Shown here piece by piece: positions 8,353 to 17,185 of a stretch of 64,000 bases of DNA. The notes beneath the pieces are model-generated. The model was not told the origin of the DNA, searched no databases, and was given only the letters and a program-made list of their open reading frames with translations. A program made the translations under genes and the position numbers. How positions within the stretch are numbered: the stretch's first letter is position 1; each line of letters opens with the position of its first letter. Where the stretch lies: assembly GCA_015232315.1 (NCBI GenBank), contig JADFZZ010000005.1:141849-205848 (forward strand), written 5' to 3'. The stretch is from SAR324 cluster bacterium (GTDB lineage Bacteria > SAR324 > NAC60-12).

Positions 8353-10863
8353 ATGGCTCATATTCTCCTTGTTGATGATGACCCCCTCAGTATTCAATAT
8401 TTGAAACTCACGCTCAGGGAATTGGGGCATACCTTCAATGCCACCCTCAAGCCCCGAAATGTGCTGTCCATGCTTTATCAGGAACATTTTGATCTGATTC
8501 TGATGGATATCCACATGCCGGAAATGAATGGTCCCGAGTTGCTGAAAGCTTTACATAAAACTCCAGGATTCCACCGAATTCCCGTAATCATGATGACGGG
8601 AGACATGGAAGATCAGCTCATGGTGGATTGCTTTGAAAATGGAGCGGTGGATTATTTGACCAAGCCTGTCAGCAATCTGGTCATGAGCGCACGTATCAAA
8701 GTGGCGATCAATACCAGCAAATACAAACTGCTTCTCGAAAACAATGTTCTGAAAAGCCATGAACAACTGCATTCCACTGAAACAGAGCTGAAACGGTTGC
8801 GTCAAGTGATCACCCAATGGGAAATGTTGCCGCATGAGGTACAGGATTCGATGGAAAATCTGTTGCTACGGTTTGGCAACAATCTTGATTATCTGGATGA
8901 AGACCTGAAACAAACACTGGTCCGAATCACTGTCCGGTACGGGGAGATGTTGACACAGTTCATCAACATCGCACGCACGCATCAACCTGAGAATGTTCAA
9001 ATCAGGCAACACCGGGTCAGCCTGCTCAAGGATCTGCCCATTTTCAAACAACTCAGTAATTTTGATCTGATCACCCTCACAGAAAAAATGGAGGTGTTGA
9101 CACTGCCCGCAGACACGATGCTGTTGCAACAGGATGAACCTGCGGAAGCTGTGTTTTTCATTGAGAATGGCACCGTTGAAATTCTGGTCAATGATGAACT
9201 GGTTGCCCATCGACATGCGGGGAGTTCTATTGGTGAGATGTCCTGCCTGAGAGGCGAACTCAAGGCCTCGGCGACTGTTCGGACATTGACGTCCTGCGTT
9301 GTGTTGAGAATCTCGCGGGAGGCGTTTATGGAGATTGTCAATCGGCTTCCCCAGTTGTGGCAAAACGTATTTCAGGACATGACCAACCGGTTCAATGCGG
9401 TCAATCAACGCTTGAGCGAAGTCTTTCAGCACACACCTCAAGGTATGGTCAAAGTGGATCAGAAGGGCTTGATGACCAACGAATTTTCAACCAGAGCGAC
9501 CGATTATCTGGGTTCCAGACACCTGATGGGAAAACCTGCAACGGCCTCCTTGTTTCCTGACAATAAACAGTTACAAGAATTGTGGAAGGATGCGTATCAT
9601 CTGTTTTTTGAAGATACCCGTATGGAGTTTGATATGCTGACTGAGGTTCTGCCCAGAGAAACGACGATCCAATCCAGTCATGGAACCACACGGGAAATCA
9701 AACTTTCCTATTATCCCTGCCGGGATGCGAATGCTCAACTGGTAGCGATTGATATTGCGCTGGAAGATGTGAGCCGTGCCAATCAGATGTCACGTCAAAG
9801 CAAACAACTGATGATAGAAAAACAGGTTGTGGCCAGGATTTATGATGACCCTGAGTCTTATCTCACCATGCTTGATCTTGCGGATTCTGTTTTACAAAGT
9901 GTGAATCACTTTGAACAGATCATAGATCAGGTAAAACCTCTGGAAATTCAGGAAACAGGGACTGAAACCATGAGAGTTCTGCACACGTTGAAGGGCATGA
10001 GCGGATTATTCCTGCTGGATGAATTGAAAGACGCGGTGCATGTTATGGAAACCGAAATCATGTTGATTCGTGAGGAGGAAAATCCGGAATCCATTGACAA
10101 ACAGGAAGGATGGGACCGCAAAAAAGCAAATCTGGAATATCAGATCCGTCATGCGCATGAACTGTTTGACAATATCAATCCCGAGCTACGCGAACGCCTC
10201 ATGGGCGTGGTGCTGGTCAGGGAGAACTTTGAACAATTGAAACATTGCCTGCTCAGTGGGGATACTGAAACCATGCGGAAAATCCTGTTTGCGGCAGAAC
10301 AAGTTCCCGCATTGCGACTGGCCCAGCACTGGCCTAAAGAAATATGCCGTTTGGGAAAACAGACAGGAAAACAGATCAAATTCAAACTGGAAGGTGAACG
10401 ACTGCTGATTCGCCGAAACCTGTTTGATGAACTGGAGGGACCGCTGGTTCATTTGCTGAGAAATAGCGTGGATCATGGAATTGAACTCCCGGAAGAACGG
10501 TTACAGAAGGGAAAAAATGAATGGGGTTACATTCTGTTCAAGGTCAGCCGTGAGCAGAATAATATGGTTCTGGAAGTGCAGGATGACGGACGTGGCATTG
10601 AGCTGGATAAAATTGTCGAAAAAGCCCGAAAAACAAGAGCACTGGATCAGTCAGTCATTGAACAGTTTATTCTGGAAAATACGGCCTGGAAGATATTGTT
10701 TCTCCCGGGATTCAGCACAGCCTCCACCCTGACGGAGGTTTCCGGACGCGGTGTGGGTTTAAGCAGCGTTGAGGACATGGTGGCAAGGAATAACGGCATT
10801 CTGCAAATGGAAACTGAACCAGGTCAGGGAACCAAATTCCGCTTGGTAATTCCACTGACCTGA
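8353..10863 (+). CDS. hybrid signalling protein: receiver, cNMP-binding, PAS-like, HPt, CheA-type ATPase
   Basis: An 836-residue multidomain protein. Residues 1-120 are a receiver with acidic pair Asp8-10, phospho-acceptor Asp52 (LILMDIHMPEMNG) and Lys104. About 225-345 is a CRP-like cyclic-nucleotide-binding fold (PADTMLLQQDEPAEAVFFIENG). About 350-475 looks PAS-like. Around 500-605 is an HPt helix bundle with phosphorylatable His544 in LHTLKGMSG. About 690-836 is a CheA-type GHKL ATPase with LLRNSVDHGIELPEERL, DDGRGI and GRGVGLSSVEDM. The CheW-like P5 domain of true CheA is absent and the protein ends at the ATPase, so it is unlikely to sit in a chemoreceptor array. It probably combines phospho-input, a nucleotide sensor and phosphotransfer in one chain. 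It follows the ABC ATPase by 9 bp. Confidence 0.86.
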   Translation: MAHILLVDDDPLSIQYLKLTLRELGHTFNATLKPRNVLSMLYQEHFDLILMDIHMPEMNGPELLKALHKTPGFHRIPVIMMTGDMEDQLMVDCFENGAVDYLTKPVSNLVMSARIKVAINTSKYKLLLENNVLKSHEQLHSTETELKRLRQVITQWEMLPHEVQDSMENLLLRFGNNLDYLDEDLKQTLVRITVRYGEMLTQFINIARTHQPENVQIRQHRVSLLKDLPIFKQLSNFDLITLTEKMEVLTLPADTMLLQQDEPAEAVFFIENGTVEILVNDELVAHRHAGSSIGEMSCLRGELKASATVRTLTSCVVLRISREAFMEIVNRLPQLWQNVFQDMTNRFNAVNQRLSEVFQHTPQGMVKVDQKGLMTNEFSTRATDYLGSRHLMGKPATASLFPDNKQLQELWKDAYHLFFEDTRMEFDMLTEVLPRETTIQSSHGTTREIKLSYYPCRDANAQLVAIDIALEDVSRANQMSRQSKQLMIEKQVVARIYDDPESYLTMLDLADSVLQSVNHFEQIIDQVKPLEIQETGTETMRVLHTLKGMSGLFLLDELKDAVHVMETEIMLIREEENPESIDKQEGWDRKKANLEYQIRHAHELFDNINPELRERLMGVVLVRENFEQLKHCLLSGDTETMRKILFAAEQVPALRLAQHWPKEICRLGKQTGKQIKFKLEGERLLIRRNLFDELEGPLVHLLRNSVDHGIELPEERLQKGKNEWGYILFKVSREQNNMVLEVQDDGRGIELDKIVEKARKTRALDQSVIEQFILENTAWKILFLPGFSTASTLTEVSGRGVGLSSVEDMVARNNGILQMETEPGQGTKFRLVIPLT

Positions 10864-10932
10864 GGTCAGGTACCGGACATCTTTTTTTCAGAGTTTGATC
10901 TCTGAGTTTTCCTGTTTTTTGAAGGTATGATT

Positions 10933-11745
10933 ATGGGCGTCTCTGCATCTTCAATAAAAATTTCATCAAAAACTGACTCGATCGCGTCAGGACTACAGCC
11001 TTCATATCAGGTCATTCCTGAGATCAAACCAGAAGATTTTCCTCCGATTGACAGAGTAAAAGCCGAGGTTGGTGCTGAACTCAGAGGGGTTTATGAGGAA
11101 GTCTCCAATTTTTTTATCACGCTCACAATGCTCGACGCGCCTGATGAACAAATGCTCACGATCCTTGAACTTTCCGGGATTGTTACTCTGAACCCCTGCT
11201 ATCTGTCATTGCTGTATACCATACAGAGCACATGCAAAGACAGAATACCCAAAAGCAGTGGGGCTTTTCAAAAAATTCTGTTTCAGGGAATGTATCTGTT
11301 CGTCAATGCTGAACTGCAAAAAAATGAAGAAAAAATCAGGGAAACTCACAAAAAATTGACGTATCTGAATTCAAAAGTTTCTTCGATTCGAGCTTTTATC
11401 GGACAAAGCAAAGACATGCTGATACGGTATTTCAACGATACGACTGTGATTTCGAGTGAAAATCTTCAGCAAGGAAAACAGCGCATTGAGGTGCTGAATC
11501 AATTGCTGAAAACGTTACCGAACTATCAGAAAGTTCTGGATAAAGTGAATACACTCGAATCCAAAGCACGGAAAGTCACGGTCATCAGTGAACTCCTGAT
11601 TTCCTTCCTCACTGTTGAGGAAACCATGCTGCATAAAGGCCAGACAGGACATATCAATGACTACACCGTTCAAAGTATGGACCGGATAACCAGCATGCTT
11701 CGTATTCTAAAAACCTATCACTCGTCAGCGTCATCTGTTAATTGA
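10933..11745 (+). CDS. helical protein of unknown function in signalling cluster
   Basis: About 270 residues, no family recognised. It is mainly helical with a charged middle portion (about 130-165, NEEKIRETHKKLTYLNSKV) likely to form a coiled coil; the first ~35 residues are Ser/Thr/Pro-rich and probably disordered. No catalytic motif, signal peptide or membrane segment is visible. GAAGG lies immediately before a first ATG at 10927, which is too close, so the second ATG at 10933 is preferred. It sits 60-70 bp after the hybrid kinase and just before acylphosphatase on the same strand, so a role linked to the kinase (for instance as its output or partner) is conceivable but unsupported beyond position. 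Confidence 0.6.
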   Translation: MGVSASSIKISSKTDSIASGLQPSYQVIPEIKPEDFPPIDRVKAEVGAELRGVYEEVSNFFITLTMLDAPDEQMLTILELSGIVTLNPCYLSLLYTIQSTCKDRIPKSSGAFQKILFQGMYLFVNAELQKNEEKIRETHKKLTYLNSKVSSIRAFIGQSKDMLIRYFNDTTVISSENLQQGKQRIEVLNQLLKTLPNYQKVLDKVNTLESKARKVTVISELLISFLTVEETMLHKGQTGHINDYTVQSMDRITSMLRILKTYHSSASSVN

Positions 11746-11769
11746 CAATCATCGTAAGGTATCAGAACT

Positions 11770-12039
11770 ATGATCCACCATCAGATCACTGTTACGGGAA
11801 TTGTACAGGGTGTGTCTTTTCGCTATTACACGCAATTGGAAGCGGTGAGACTGGGCATTCTGGGATATGTCAAAAACCAGGCCGATGGCAGTGTTTTTAT
11901 TGAAGCGGAAGGTTCTGAAGAAGCGATGCGTTTTTTTGAGGATTGGTGTCACCTGGGTTCCCCCATGTCTCAGGTGAAAAATGTGATCGTGAAAAAAGGG
12001 AACGTGAAAAATTATTCTGATTTTCAAATACGCTACTGA
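11770..12039 (+). CDS. acyP: acylphosphatase
   Basis: An 89-residue protein of standard length for the family. It hydrolyses the carboxyl-phosphate bond of acyl phosphates such as acetyl or carbamoyl phosphate. The catalytic signature is complete: GIVQGVSFRYYTQ, with the substrate-binding Arg, and GYVKNQADGSVFIEAEG, with the conserved Asn. It sits 24 bp after the unknown helical gene in a plus-strand run with the hybrid kinase. A small acyl-phosphate hydrolase next to phosphotransfer proteins may be coincidence; acyl phosphates can donate to receivers in vitro. Confidence 0.94.
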   Translation: MIHHQITVTGIVQGVSFRYYTQLEAVRLGILGYVKNQADGSVFIEAEGSEEAMRFFEDWCHLGSPMSQVKNVIVKKGNVKNYSDFQIRY

Positions 12040-12052
12040 TTGGAGTCGCGTG

Positions 12053-12086
12053 TTCCCCCTGAGGTCTATGAGTGCTTCAGGGGGAA
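12053..12086. terminator. hairpin between convergent genes, probable bidirectional terminator
   Basis: TTCCCCCTGA (12053-12062) pairs perfectly with TCAGGGGGAA (12077-12086) around a 14-nt loop, in the 53-bp gap between the convergent acylphosphatase and CBS genes. The T-tract is short on both strands, so it may act weakly or mainly protect 3' ends. Confidence 0.6.
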
Positions 12087-12092
12087 ATGAAC

Positions 12093-12575
12093 TCAATCGT
12101 TTTGTTCATCCTGACGCTCTTTGGCATATTGGAGCAATTTCCAGGTCAACCGAACAAAATCAGCTTCAGTGATGATGCCCAACAATTTTTTGCCATCCAG
12201 CACAGGCAGACAGCCATATTTATGGTCAAACATGAGTTTGGCGGCGTCTTGCAGATCCGTGTCTGGTGTGACCGTTGCAATTTCTTCCCGCATGACCTCA
12301 ACCACAGGAATACCCTTGAGAATATCGGCTTCCTGTTCCTCATCCAGATCGGCCAGTGTGGAAATATTCATGGCAAGAAGATCGCGTTGAGTGATTAATC
12401 CGATAAATTCATGACGATGATTGATCACAGGCATGTGTCGGATTTTTTTATTTTCCATGAGAAATTTGGAAATATTGAGATTGTCGTTTTCTTTTAATGT
12501 GAACAGCTCTGTTGTCATTAAATCTTTGACTTTCAACATCACATTATTTTTGATCATCTCATGGATAGCTAGCAT
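12093..12575 (-). CDS. tandem CBS-domain protein
   Basis: A 160-residue protein consisting of two CBS motifs. The first spans about 15-70 (VKDLMTTELFTLKENDNLN...HRHEFIGLITQRDLLAM); the second about 90-145 (VVEVMREEIATVTPDTDLQDAAKLM...GKKLLGIITEADFVRL). A paired CBS (Bateman) module normally binds adenine nucleotides and senses energy state. No further effector domain is present, so it probably regulates a partner or is a free-standing sensor. AAAGGGG lies at proper distance before the ATG. It is convergent with acylphosphatase and divergent from msrB. Confidence 0.9.
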   Translation of the reverse strand: MLAIHEMIKNNVMLKVKDLMTTELFTLKENDNLNISKFLMENKKIRHMPVINHRHEFIGLITQRDLLAMNISTLADLDEEQEADILKGIPVVEVMREEIATVTPDTDLQDAAKLMFDHKYGCLPVLDGKKLLGIITEADFVRLTWKLLQYAKERQDEQND

Positions 12576-12785
12576 GTGGCCCCTTTATCAGTTTGGAGGT
12601 TTGCAATAAAAAAACAAACGTGCTTCAATGAATTTGAACAATCGTTGGTCGTTGTCAGGTGCATCAAAGATGATAAACAAACATGTTTACGGAAATCAGG
12701 TTTCATGACTACCCTACATTAGGATGTCTAGCAAAATCGTCTGAGTATGTATAGGAAAAAGACAATTTAAAAACAGGAGGAACCA

Positions 12786-13190
12786 ATGGCTCGTCATATT
12801 GAAAAATCAGAGCAGGAATGGAAACAGATTTTGACACCTGAACAGTTTCAGATCTGTCGCAAAAAAGGAACAGAGCGAGCCTTTACCGGCCAATACCATG
12901 CTCACAAACATGCCGGGATCTACCAATGTGTGTGTTGTGGAACGTCTCTGTTTGACTCAAACGCAAAATTTGATTCCGGGACCGGGTGGCCCAGTTTCTG
13001 GAAGCCGTATAATTCAACAAATGTCGAAACCGAAACAGACCGAAGCTGGTTCATGGTCAGGACGGAGGTCCTGTGCGCTGTTTGTGGAGCGCATCTGGGA
13101 CACGTCTTTGAGGATGGTCCAGCGCCTACTGGAAAACGTTATTGCATCAATTCAGTTTCACTTAATTTTGTTTCAGAGGGAAATTCATGA
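12786..13190 (+). CDS. msrB: peptide-methionine (R)-S-oxide reductase
   Basis: A 134-residue enzyme repairing methionine-R-sulfoxide in proteins. Present are both zinc CxxC pairs (CVCCGTSLF and [16 protein letters not shown]), the SGTGWPSF substrate loop, and the catalytic Cys in [11 protein letters not shown]. It has normal length for single-domain MsrB. A strong AGGAGG box precedes the ATG. The stop overlaps the next gene's start by 4 bp (ATGA), giving translational coupling to the receiver-cNMP protein, which suggests oxidative stress repair and a signalling output share one transcript. Confidence 0.96.
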   Translation: MARHIEKSEQEWKQILTPEQFQICRKKGTERAFTGQYHAHKHAGIYQCVCCGTSLFDSNAKFDSGTGWPSFWKPYNSTNVETETDRSWFMVRTEVLCAVCGAHLGHVFEDGPAPTGKRYCINSVSLNFVSEGNS

Positions 13191-14029
13191 GCCAAACTCA
13201 ATCAAAAATTCTGCTGGTAACCCAGGATCAGGAAGCCATTAAACTACTAACCAGTACCTTTAAGGCCATTAGAACATTTCAGGTTCTTACCGCCTCCAAT
13301 CCGGAAAAAGGCATAGAATTCATGAAGGCCCATGAATCTTCCATTGTACTGCTGATTGTCGATGAATTTGGCGGATTGCAGTTCAACATGCTGATTGAAA
13401 AATGGGTTGAGCACAAACAATGGTTTAAAATCCCACTGATTTTGCTCACCGAAGAAGTCACTTTTGCCAAACTCAAGCAATGTAAGGAGCATTACATTCA
13501 TCATGTGTTGGTCAAGCCTCTGGAAAAACAGAACACCTTTGAAAAACTGAAAGCGGTTTTGAAGGTAGAACAAAATCTTTCCAATGAATTTATTGAAAAA
13601 ATCAGAAACGCTGAATTTTTCATGAATTTCAAACTGGATGAAATCAAAAAACTGATGGAACTGGGATTTGTAAAAAAGTTTGAAGCAGGTCAAGTGTTGA
13701 TCAGAGAAGAGGGAACCATTGACAAACTGGGCATTATTCTCGAAGGAGAAGTTGGCGTTTACCGTATTCATCCGTCTTATGAACCCCTGTTGCTGACAGA
13801 GTTGAAGGCCTGCGCACTGCTGGGCGAAACAACCCTGCTGTCACGCGAACGCTCCCGTACCAGAGTGGTGAGCCACACCCCTTCGCTGGTGTTCATGCTC
13901 CCCTATTTTGCGATTCAGTTGTTTCCCGATGAATTGAGAGAGAGGCTGTTGAGAGTGATAATCCGGACACTCACCCAGAAATTACGAGCGCTCAGTCAGG
14001 ATATGGCGCCATTCCCTGACGAATCATGA
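13187..14029 (+). CDS. receiver-like plus cyclic-nucleotide-binding protein
   Basis: A 280-residue protein. Residues 1-120 form a receiver-like fold: IVDEFGG places Asp59 at the phospho-acceptor position and LVKPLE supplies Lys110, but the usual acidic pair near residue 12 is reduced to TQDQ, so phosphorylation may be weak. About 150-265 is a CRP-type nucleotide-binding domain ([20 protein letters not shown], later [20 protein letters not shown]). There is no DNA-binding or catalytic output domain. The domain order matches the N-terminal part of the 836-residue hybrid kinase at 8353, suggesting a shared module. It is translationally coupled to msrB. Confidence 0.8.
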   Translation: MSQTQSKILLVTQDQEAIKLLTSTFKAIRTFQVLTASNPEKGIEFMKAHESSIVLLIVDEFGGLQFNMLIEKWVEHKQWFKIPLILLTEEVTFAKLKQCKEHYIHHVLVKPLEKQNTFEKLKAVLKVEQNLSNEFIEKIRNAEFFMNFKLDEIKKLMELGFVKKFEAGQVLIREEGTIDKLGIILEGEVGVYRIHPSYEPLLLTELKACALLGETTLLSRERSRTRVVSHTPSLVFMLPYFAIQLFPDELRERLLRVIIRTLTQKLRALSQDMAPFPDES

Positions 14030-14048
14030 ATTATATTCCGTTCGTTGC

Positions 14049-14780
14049 TCACGATGGATTGGACCGGGTGGAAGTCACTTCAAAATGTTTTTGAAAGGAA
14101 TATTGATCAACAGGAACCATCAACCCTTCAAAAAAACCGGCAAACGCGATCAGATCCTCTCCTTCCAGAGGATTGACCAGTTTAGGCCCGGTCATCCTTA
14201 AAATCCCCAGACCCGCATGAATTGCCATATCCACCAGTTTGTGACCGAAAGCACCGACCCGCATCAGATTCAACGGTTCAATGGCAAAATGGTTGAGCGA
14301 TATTCTGGTGATTTCTACGGCCGCATTGACGGTTTGGTCTGTATGGATATGTTTGACGGGGTTTTTTCTGATTTTACGAACTACCTCAAAGACCATCTCA
14401 GCATCACCGGGACCCACAGGGCAGGCCAGCATATAGCGTCCACTTTGTTCGATCACAATGGTATCTTCCACCCATTGCGCAAACTTCAACAATTGTGTTG
14501 AATCCATCTGACGCAATAATCTACCGGATGTTGTTCGGGTCAATCCGACTGAAGTCTGAATTCCCATCGTGACCAGACGTTGTCCGAAATTTCCGGCATG
14601 AATCAGATCCAGTGGTCTCAGAAAATAATAATTCAGGGTCACTTCAGAAATTTCACACAGCAGACGGACAATGGCGTCAGCATGTTGCATGATGTCCGGA
14701 TTATTTCTGATCTCGCTTACTTTTTCAAAAACACGAATCCCCAGTGCTTCGGGAATCGGGCTTGCCAATACATAGGCCAT
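14049..14780 (-). CDS. internally duplicated protein of unknown function
   Basis: A 243-residue protein made of two homologous halves, residues about 18-109 and 131-222. Matching pairs include FEKVSEIRNNP / FEVVRKIRKNP, ISEVTLNYYFLRPLDLIHAGNFGQRLV / ITRISLNHFAIEPLNLMRVGAFGHKLV, and FAQWVEDTIV / FAGFFEGLMV. No catalytic motif or membrane segment is visible; the fold is probably helical. The family is not recognised. The gene is convergent with the receiver-cNMP gene, leaving 19 bp, and the TerB-like gene lies just upstream on the same strand, so those two form a likely transcript. Confidence 0.72.
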   Translation of the reverse strand: MAYVLASPIPEALGIRVFEKVSEIRNNPDIMQHADAIVRLLCEISEVTLNYYFLRPLDLIHAGNFGQRLVTMGIQTSVGLTRTTSGRLLRQMDSTQLLKFAQWVEDTIVIEQSGRYMLACPVGPGDAEMVFEVVRKIRKNPVKHIHTDQTVNAAVEITRISLNHFAIEPLNLMRVGAFGHKLVDMAIHAGLGILRMTGPKLVNPLEGEDLIAFAGFFEGLMVPVDQYSFQKHFEVTSTRSNPS

Positions 14781-14810
14781 ATTCGTCCCATGGGTTCATT
14801 GTTTTAAGAA

Positions 14811-15221
14811 TCAGCGTTCTAACATCGGGATTTTGACGCCCAGGTGATCCTGTAGTTTATGGAACATGAGGAGTTCGCTGGAATCAATGGTGCCGTCAGA
14901 CAGTGCCACAGGAAAAATGTTCTCCAGCAAAATCTTTCTGGCTTCCGGCGATTCTGGGTATTCCAGTGAATGAAGCAGGGACTCAAAATCGGGTGGTTCC
15001 ATGAAATCTGTCTGAATCAACTGGTTATCACTGTCTGACAGATTCAGAATTTCAGACATTTTAAGGAAATAATCTGCTTCAGAAGGATGCAGAATCCCAT
15101 CGGCCTGAATCATTGCGACCAACAATCGCAAATAGGTGACCGGTGAAATATTCCATTGTTCCATTTTCTGACGAAGTTGCTGATCAATCAGTGATGAAGG
15201 TAATTTAGGCGAGGAGGTCAT
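14811..15221 (-). CDS. TerB-like helical domain protein
   Basis: About 136 residues. The segment TYLRLLVAMIQADGILHPSEADYFLKM and, later, ENIFPVALSDGTIDSSELLMFHKL each show the A-x-x-DG-x-(I/L)-x-x-x-E pattern of TerB/TerB-like helical bundles, which contain acidic, possibly metal-binding loops. The ORF extends upstream to a TTG codon, but the ATG at 15221 is the more likely start. TerB-like proteins occur in tellurite resistance, phage defence and membrane-stress clusters; no ter genes are adjacent, so only the fold is claimed. Confidence 0.68.
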   Translation of the reverse strand: MTSSPKLPSSLIDQQLRQKMEQWNISPVTYLRLLVAMIQADGILHPSEADYFLKMSEILNLSDSDNQLIQTDFMEPPDFESLLHSLEYPESPEARKILLENIFPVALSDGTIDSSELLMFHKLQDHLGVKIPMLER

Positions 15222-15402
15222 ACGGATTCCATATTTCAAACAGTGGATCAATGAAGGGTTTTACGACACAGGATATATTTTATTAAACATATTCAGAAAG
15301 GGAACACCATATCTTTTTTATGTCCGTTGTAATAATGTCTGAACAGCCCATGAATACCGTATCGAAGAATCATCTGCGGATACAGGCGTGAAGGTCTACC
15401 AG

Positions 15403-15984
15403 TTAATGATGGTTGGTACTGTTGGCAATGAAAGGCAACCATTTGACTGACCGGGAATCAAGGAATAAATGAGTGTAATGTCCTGCCACGCATCCTACGA
15501 CAAAAATCCAGTATTGTTTGAGAAACGCCAGGACATTATGCCACGAAAACGATGCAAACCAAGCCTCCTGAACTCTGAAATATTCATACACAATGGCCAG
15601 AAAAACTGAAACCAGCCATGGTGTGATTTTCCAGTGAGTCCAACCGCGATGCTTGTGGATGACTGGCAACAACACACTGAACGCCACAAGCGCAAACAGA
15701 TCCATCTGGCGTTTCACATATAAAATTCCCAGTATGATCAGCATGATTCTGAAAAACCATCGTTGTGGAACCGATGCGGTATCCAGGTCAGGAAAGAGTG
15801 ACATGAACCAGGTTATCGCAAAGATAGACAGCAAAATTGAAACAGGATTCATGTGCTGTAGGGGTGCGTTCATGATTTGCTTCAACAATTCGGGAGTGAC
15901 AGGAATCACGCCAGAAAAAACCGCAAGGCCTGCGACTCCAATTCCGGTAATCCCCCCCCCAAACGCATGTCCTTTGAAATTCAT
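15403..15984 (-). CDS. YdjM-like membrane-bound metal-dependent hydrolase family
   Basis: About 193 residues, a multi-pass inner membrane protein. It begins MNFKGHAFGGG and contains LFPDLDTAS, HKHRGWTHWKITPW and VAGHYTHLFLDSRSVKWL; this His/Asp set is the signature of the YdjM (DUF457) family, annotated as membrane-bound metal-dependent hydrolases and LexA-regulated in enterics. A TTG-initiated extension to 16020 exists, but ATG 15984 begins at the family's usual position. It is divergent from the AEC transporter, with a MITE-like repeat in the intergenic region. The biochemical substrate is unknown. Confidence 0.85.
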   Translation of the reverse strand: MNFKGHAFGGGITGIGVAGLAVFSGVIPVTPELLKQIMNAPLQHMNPVSILLSIFAITWFMSLFPDLDTASVPQRWFFRIMLIILGILYVKRQMDLFALVAFSVLLPVIHKHRGWTHWKITPWLVSVFLAIVYEYFRVQEAWFASFSWHNVLAFLKQYWIFVVGCVAGHYTHLFLDSRSVKWLPFIANSTNHH

Positions 15985-16044
15985 CTTTTGTTTCTCGGAA
16001 AGACGGTTGATACTGCCCAAATAATATTTTGAACTCGACAGTGG

Positions 16045-16201
16045 TAAGTTCTCAGCTTTCAGTTCTCAGTTTTTATTTTTTGAACCGACTGAAATTATTA
16101 TTATTTTTACAGGCATAAAGGTTTCTTTGAAAGTTTTATATTTATAAAAATATTAATTTCAATGACTTACTAAAAACTGAAGGCTGATAACTGAAAACTT
16201 A
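16045..16201. mobile_element. 157-bp imperfect palindromic element of the CAGCTTTCAG type
   Basis: The 31-bp arms at 16045-16075 and 16171-16201 are inverted copies matching at 25 of 31 positions. The left arm contains the words CTCAGCTTTCAG and CTCAGTTTTTA. The terminal words resemble those of the element at 61979-62116, suggesting one family. No clear target duplication remains, so it is probably older. It fills the gap between the divergent YdjM-like and AEC genes and must contain or abut their promoters. Confidence 0.65.
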
Positions 16202-16267
16202 TAACTCTTGAGTTTGAAAGCGAACATCCGAAACCTATACCAATATTTATTTTCAGACCAGACATTT

Positions 16268-17185
16268 ATGACTTATCAGATCATCTCGGCAATTCTTGAA
16301 ATTTTCGCAATGTTTGCAGTGGGTTGGCTGTCACGGCACTGGCGATATCTGACTCAGGACACCATCGCGAACTGGTCCAGATTTGTGCTGGATATCATGA
16401 TGCCCTTCCTCATTCTTCACACCATTGTCGGCCATTTTCATGCAAACCAATGGGTTGAGTTCTGGGTCCTGCCAGTGCTGGGGCTTGGAATCATTGTTTT
16501 GGGCACACTCATGGGATTGATGCTCAAATCGGGAATGAAAAGTCAGGATCCACAGATCCGGAAGACCTTTCTCCATCTGTGCGCAACCAATAATTTCGCG
16601 TTTCTTCCCATCATTATCCTACAAAATCTATGGGGCGATTCTGCAGTTGCCATGCTGTTTATCTTGCATCTGGGAACTTTGGTCGGATTCTGGTCGATTG
16701 GAGTGGGGGTTTTGGGTGAATTCAACTGGAAGGCGGCCGGAAAAAACATGCTAACTCCGTCGTTGATAACTTTAATCGTTGCTATTGTGATTGTTTTTCT
16801 TGATTTACAACGATGGATTCCATCCATTTTTCTCAAAATTTCAGGTGAAATCGGAGATGCGTCTGTTCCTTTGATTTTAATTCTGATTGGAGCCTCCCTG
16901 TATCAGATAAAAATTCGGGATGATCTGAGAGATCTGATCTACATGACAGTGGTCCGCCTGATTCTGATTCCGTTGGTGACCATTGGAATTTTGAGAATTT
17001 TGCCGATTTCCCGTGAAATTTATAACGTCGCCACTATTTTAGCGTTAATGCCGGTTGCTTCCACATCGGTCATCCTCACACATCGTTATGGCGGAGCACC
17101 CGGGTTTGCGGCGGGGGCCAACATTGTTTCAACCTTATGTTCCATTGTGACCATTCCCCTCTGGAGCGCATGGGTTTTGAAATGA
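16268..17185 (+). CDS. AEC family transporter (auxin efflux carrier-like)
   Basis: About 305 residues with roughly ten hydrophobic helices. N-terminal LEIFAMFAVGWLSRHWRYL, the central CATNNFAFLPIIILQNLWGD and the late VASTSVILTHRYGGAPGFAAG follow the AEC (YfdV-like) pattern of two five-helix halves. In bacteria such proteins are putative secondary transporters of organic anions or amino acids; the substrate is unknown here. A TTG at 16208 could extend it by 20 residues but lacks a ribosome site and abuts the MITE arm; ATG 16268 is chosen. Its stop overlaps the start of the methyltransferase gene (ATGA), so the two are coupled. Confidence 0.88.
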   Translation: MTYQIISAILEIFAMFAVGWLSRHWRYLTQDTIANWSRFVLDIMMPFLILHTIVGHFHANQWVEFWVLPVLGLGIIVLGTLMGLMLKSGMKSQDPQIRKTFLHLCATNNFAFLPIIILQNLWGDSAVAMLFILHLGTLVGFWSIGVGVLGEFNWKAAGKNMLTPSLITLIVAIVIVFLDLQRWIPSIFLKISGEIGDASVPLILILIGASLYQIKIRDDLRDLIYMTVVRLILIPLVTIGILRILPISREIYNVATILALMPVASTSVILTHRYGGAPGFAAGANIVSTLCSIVTIPLWSAWVLK

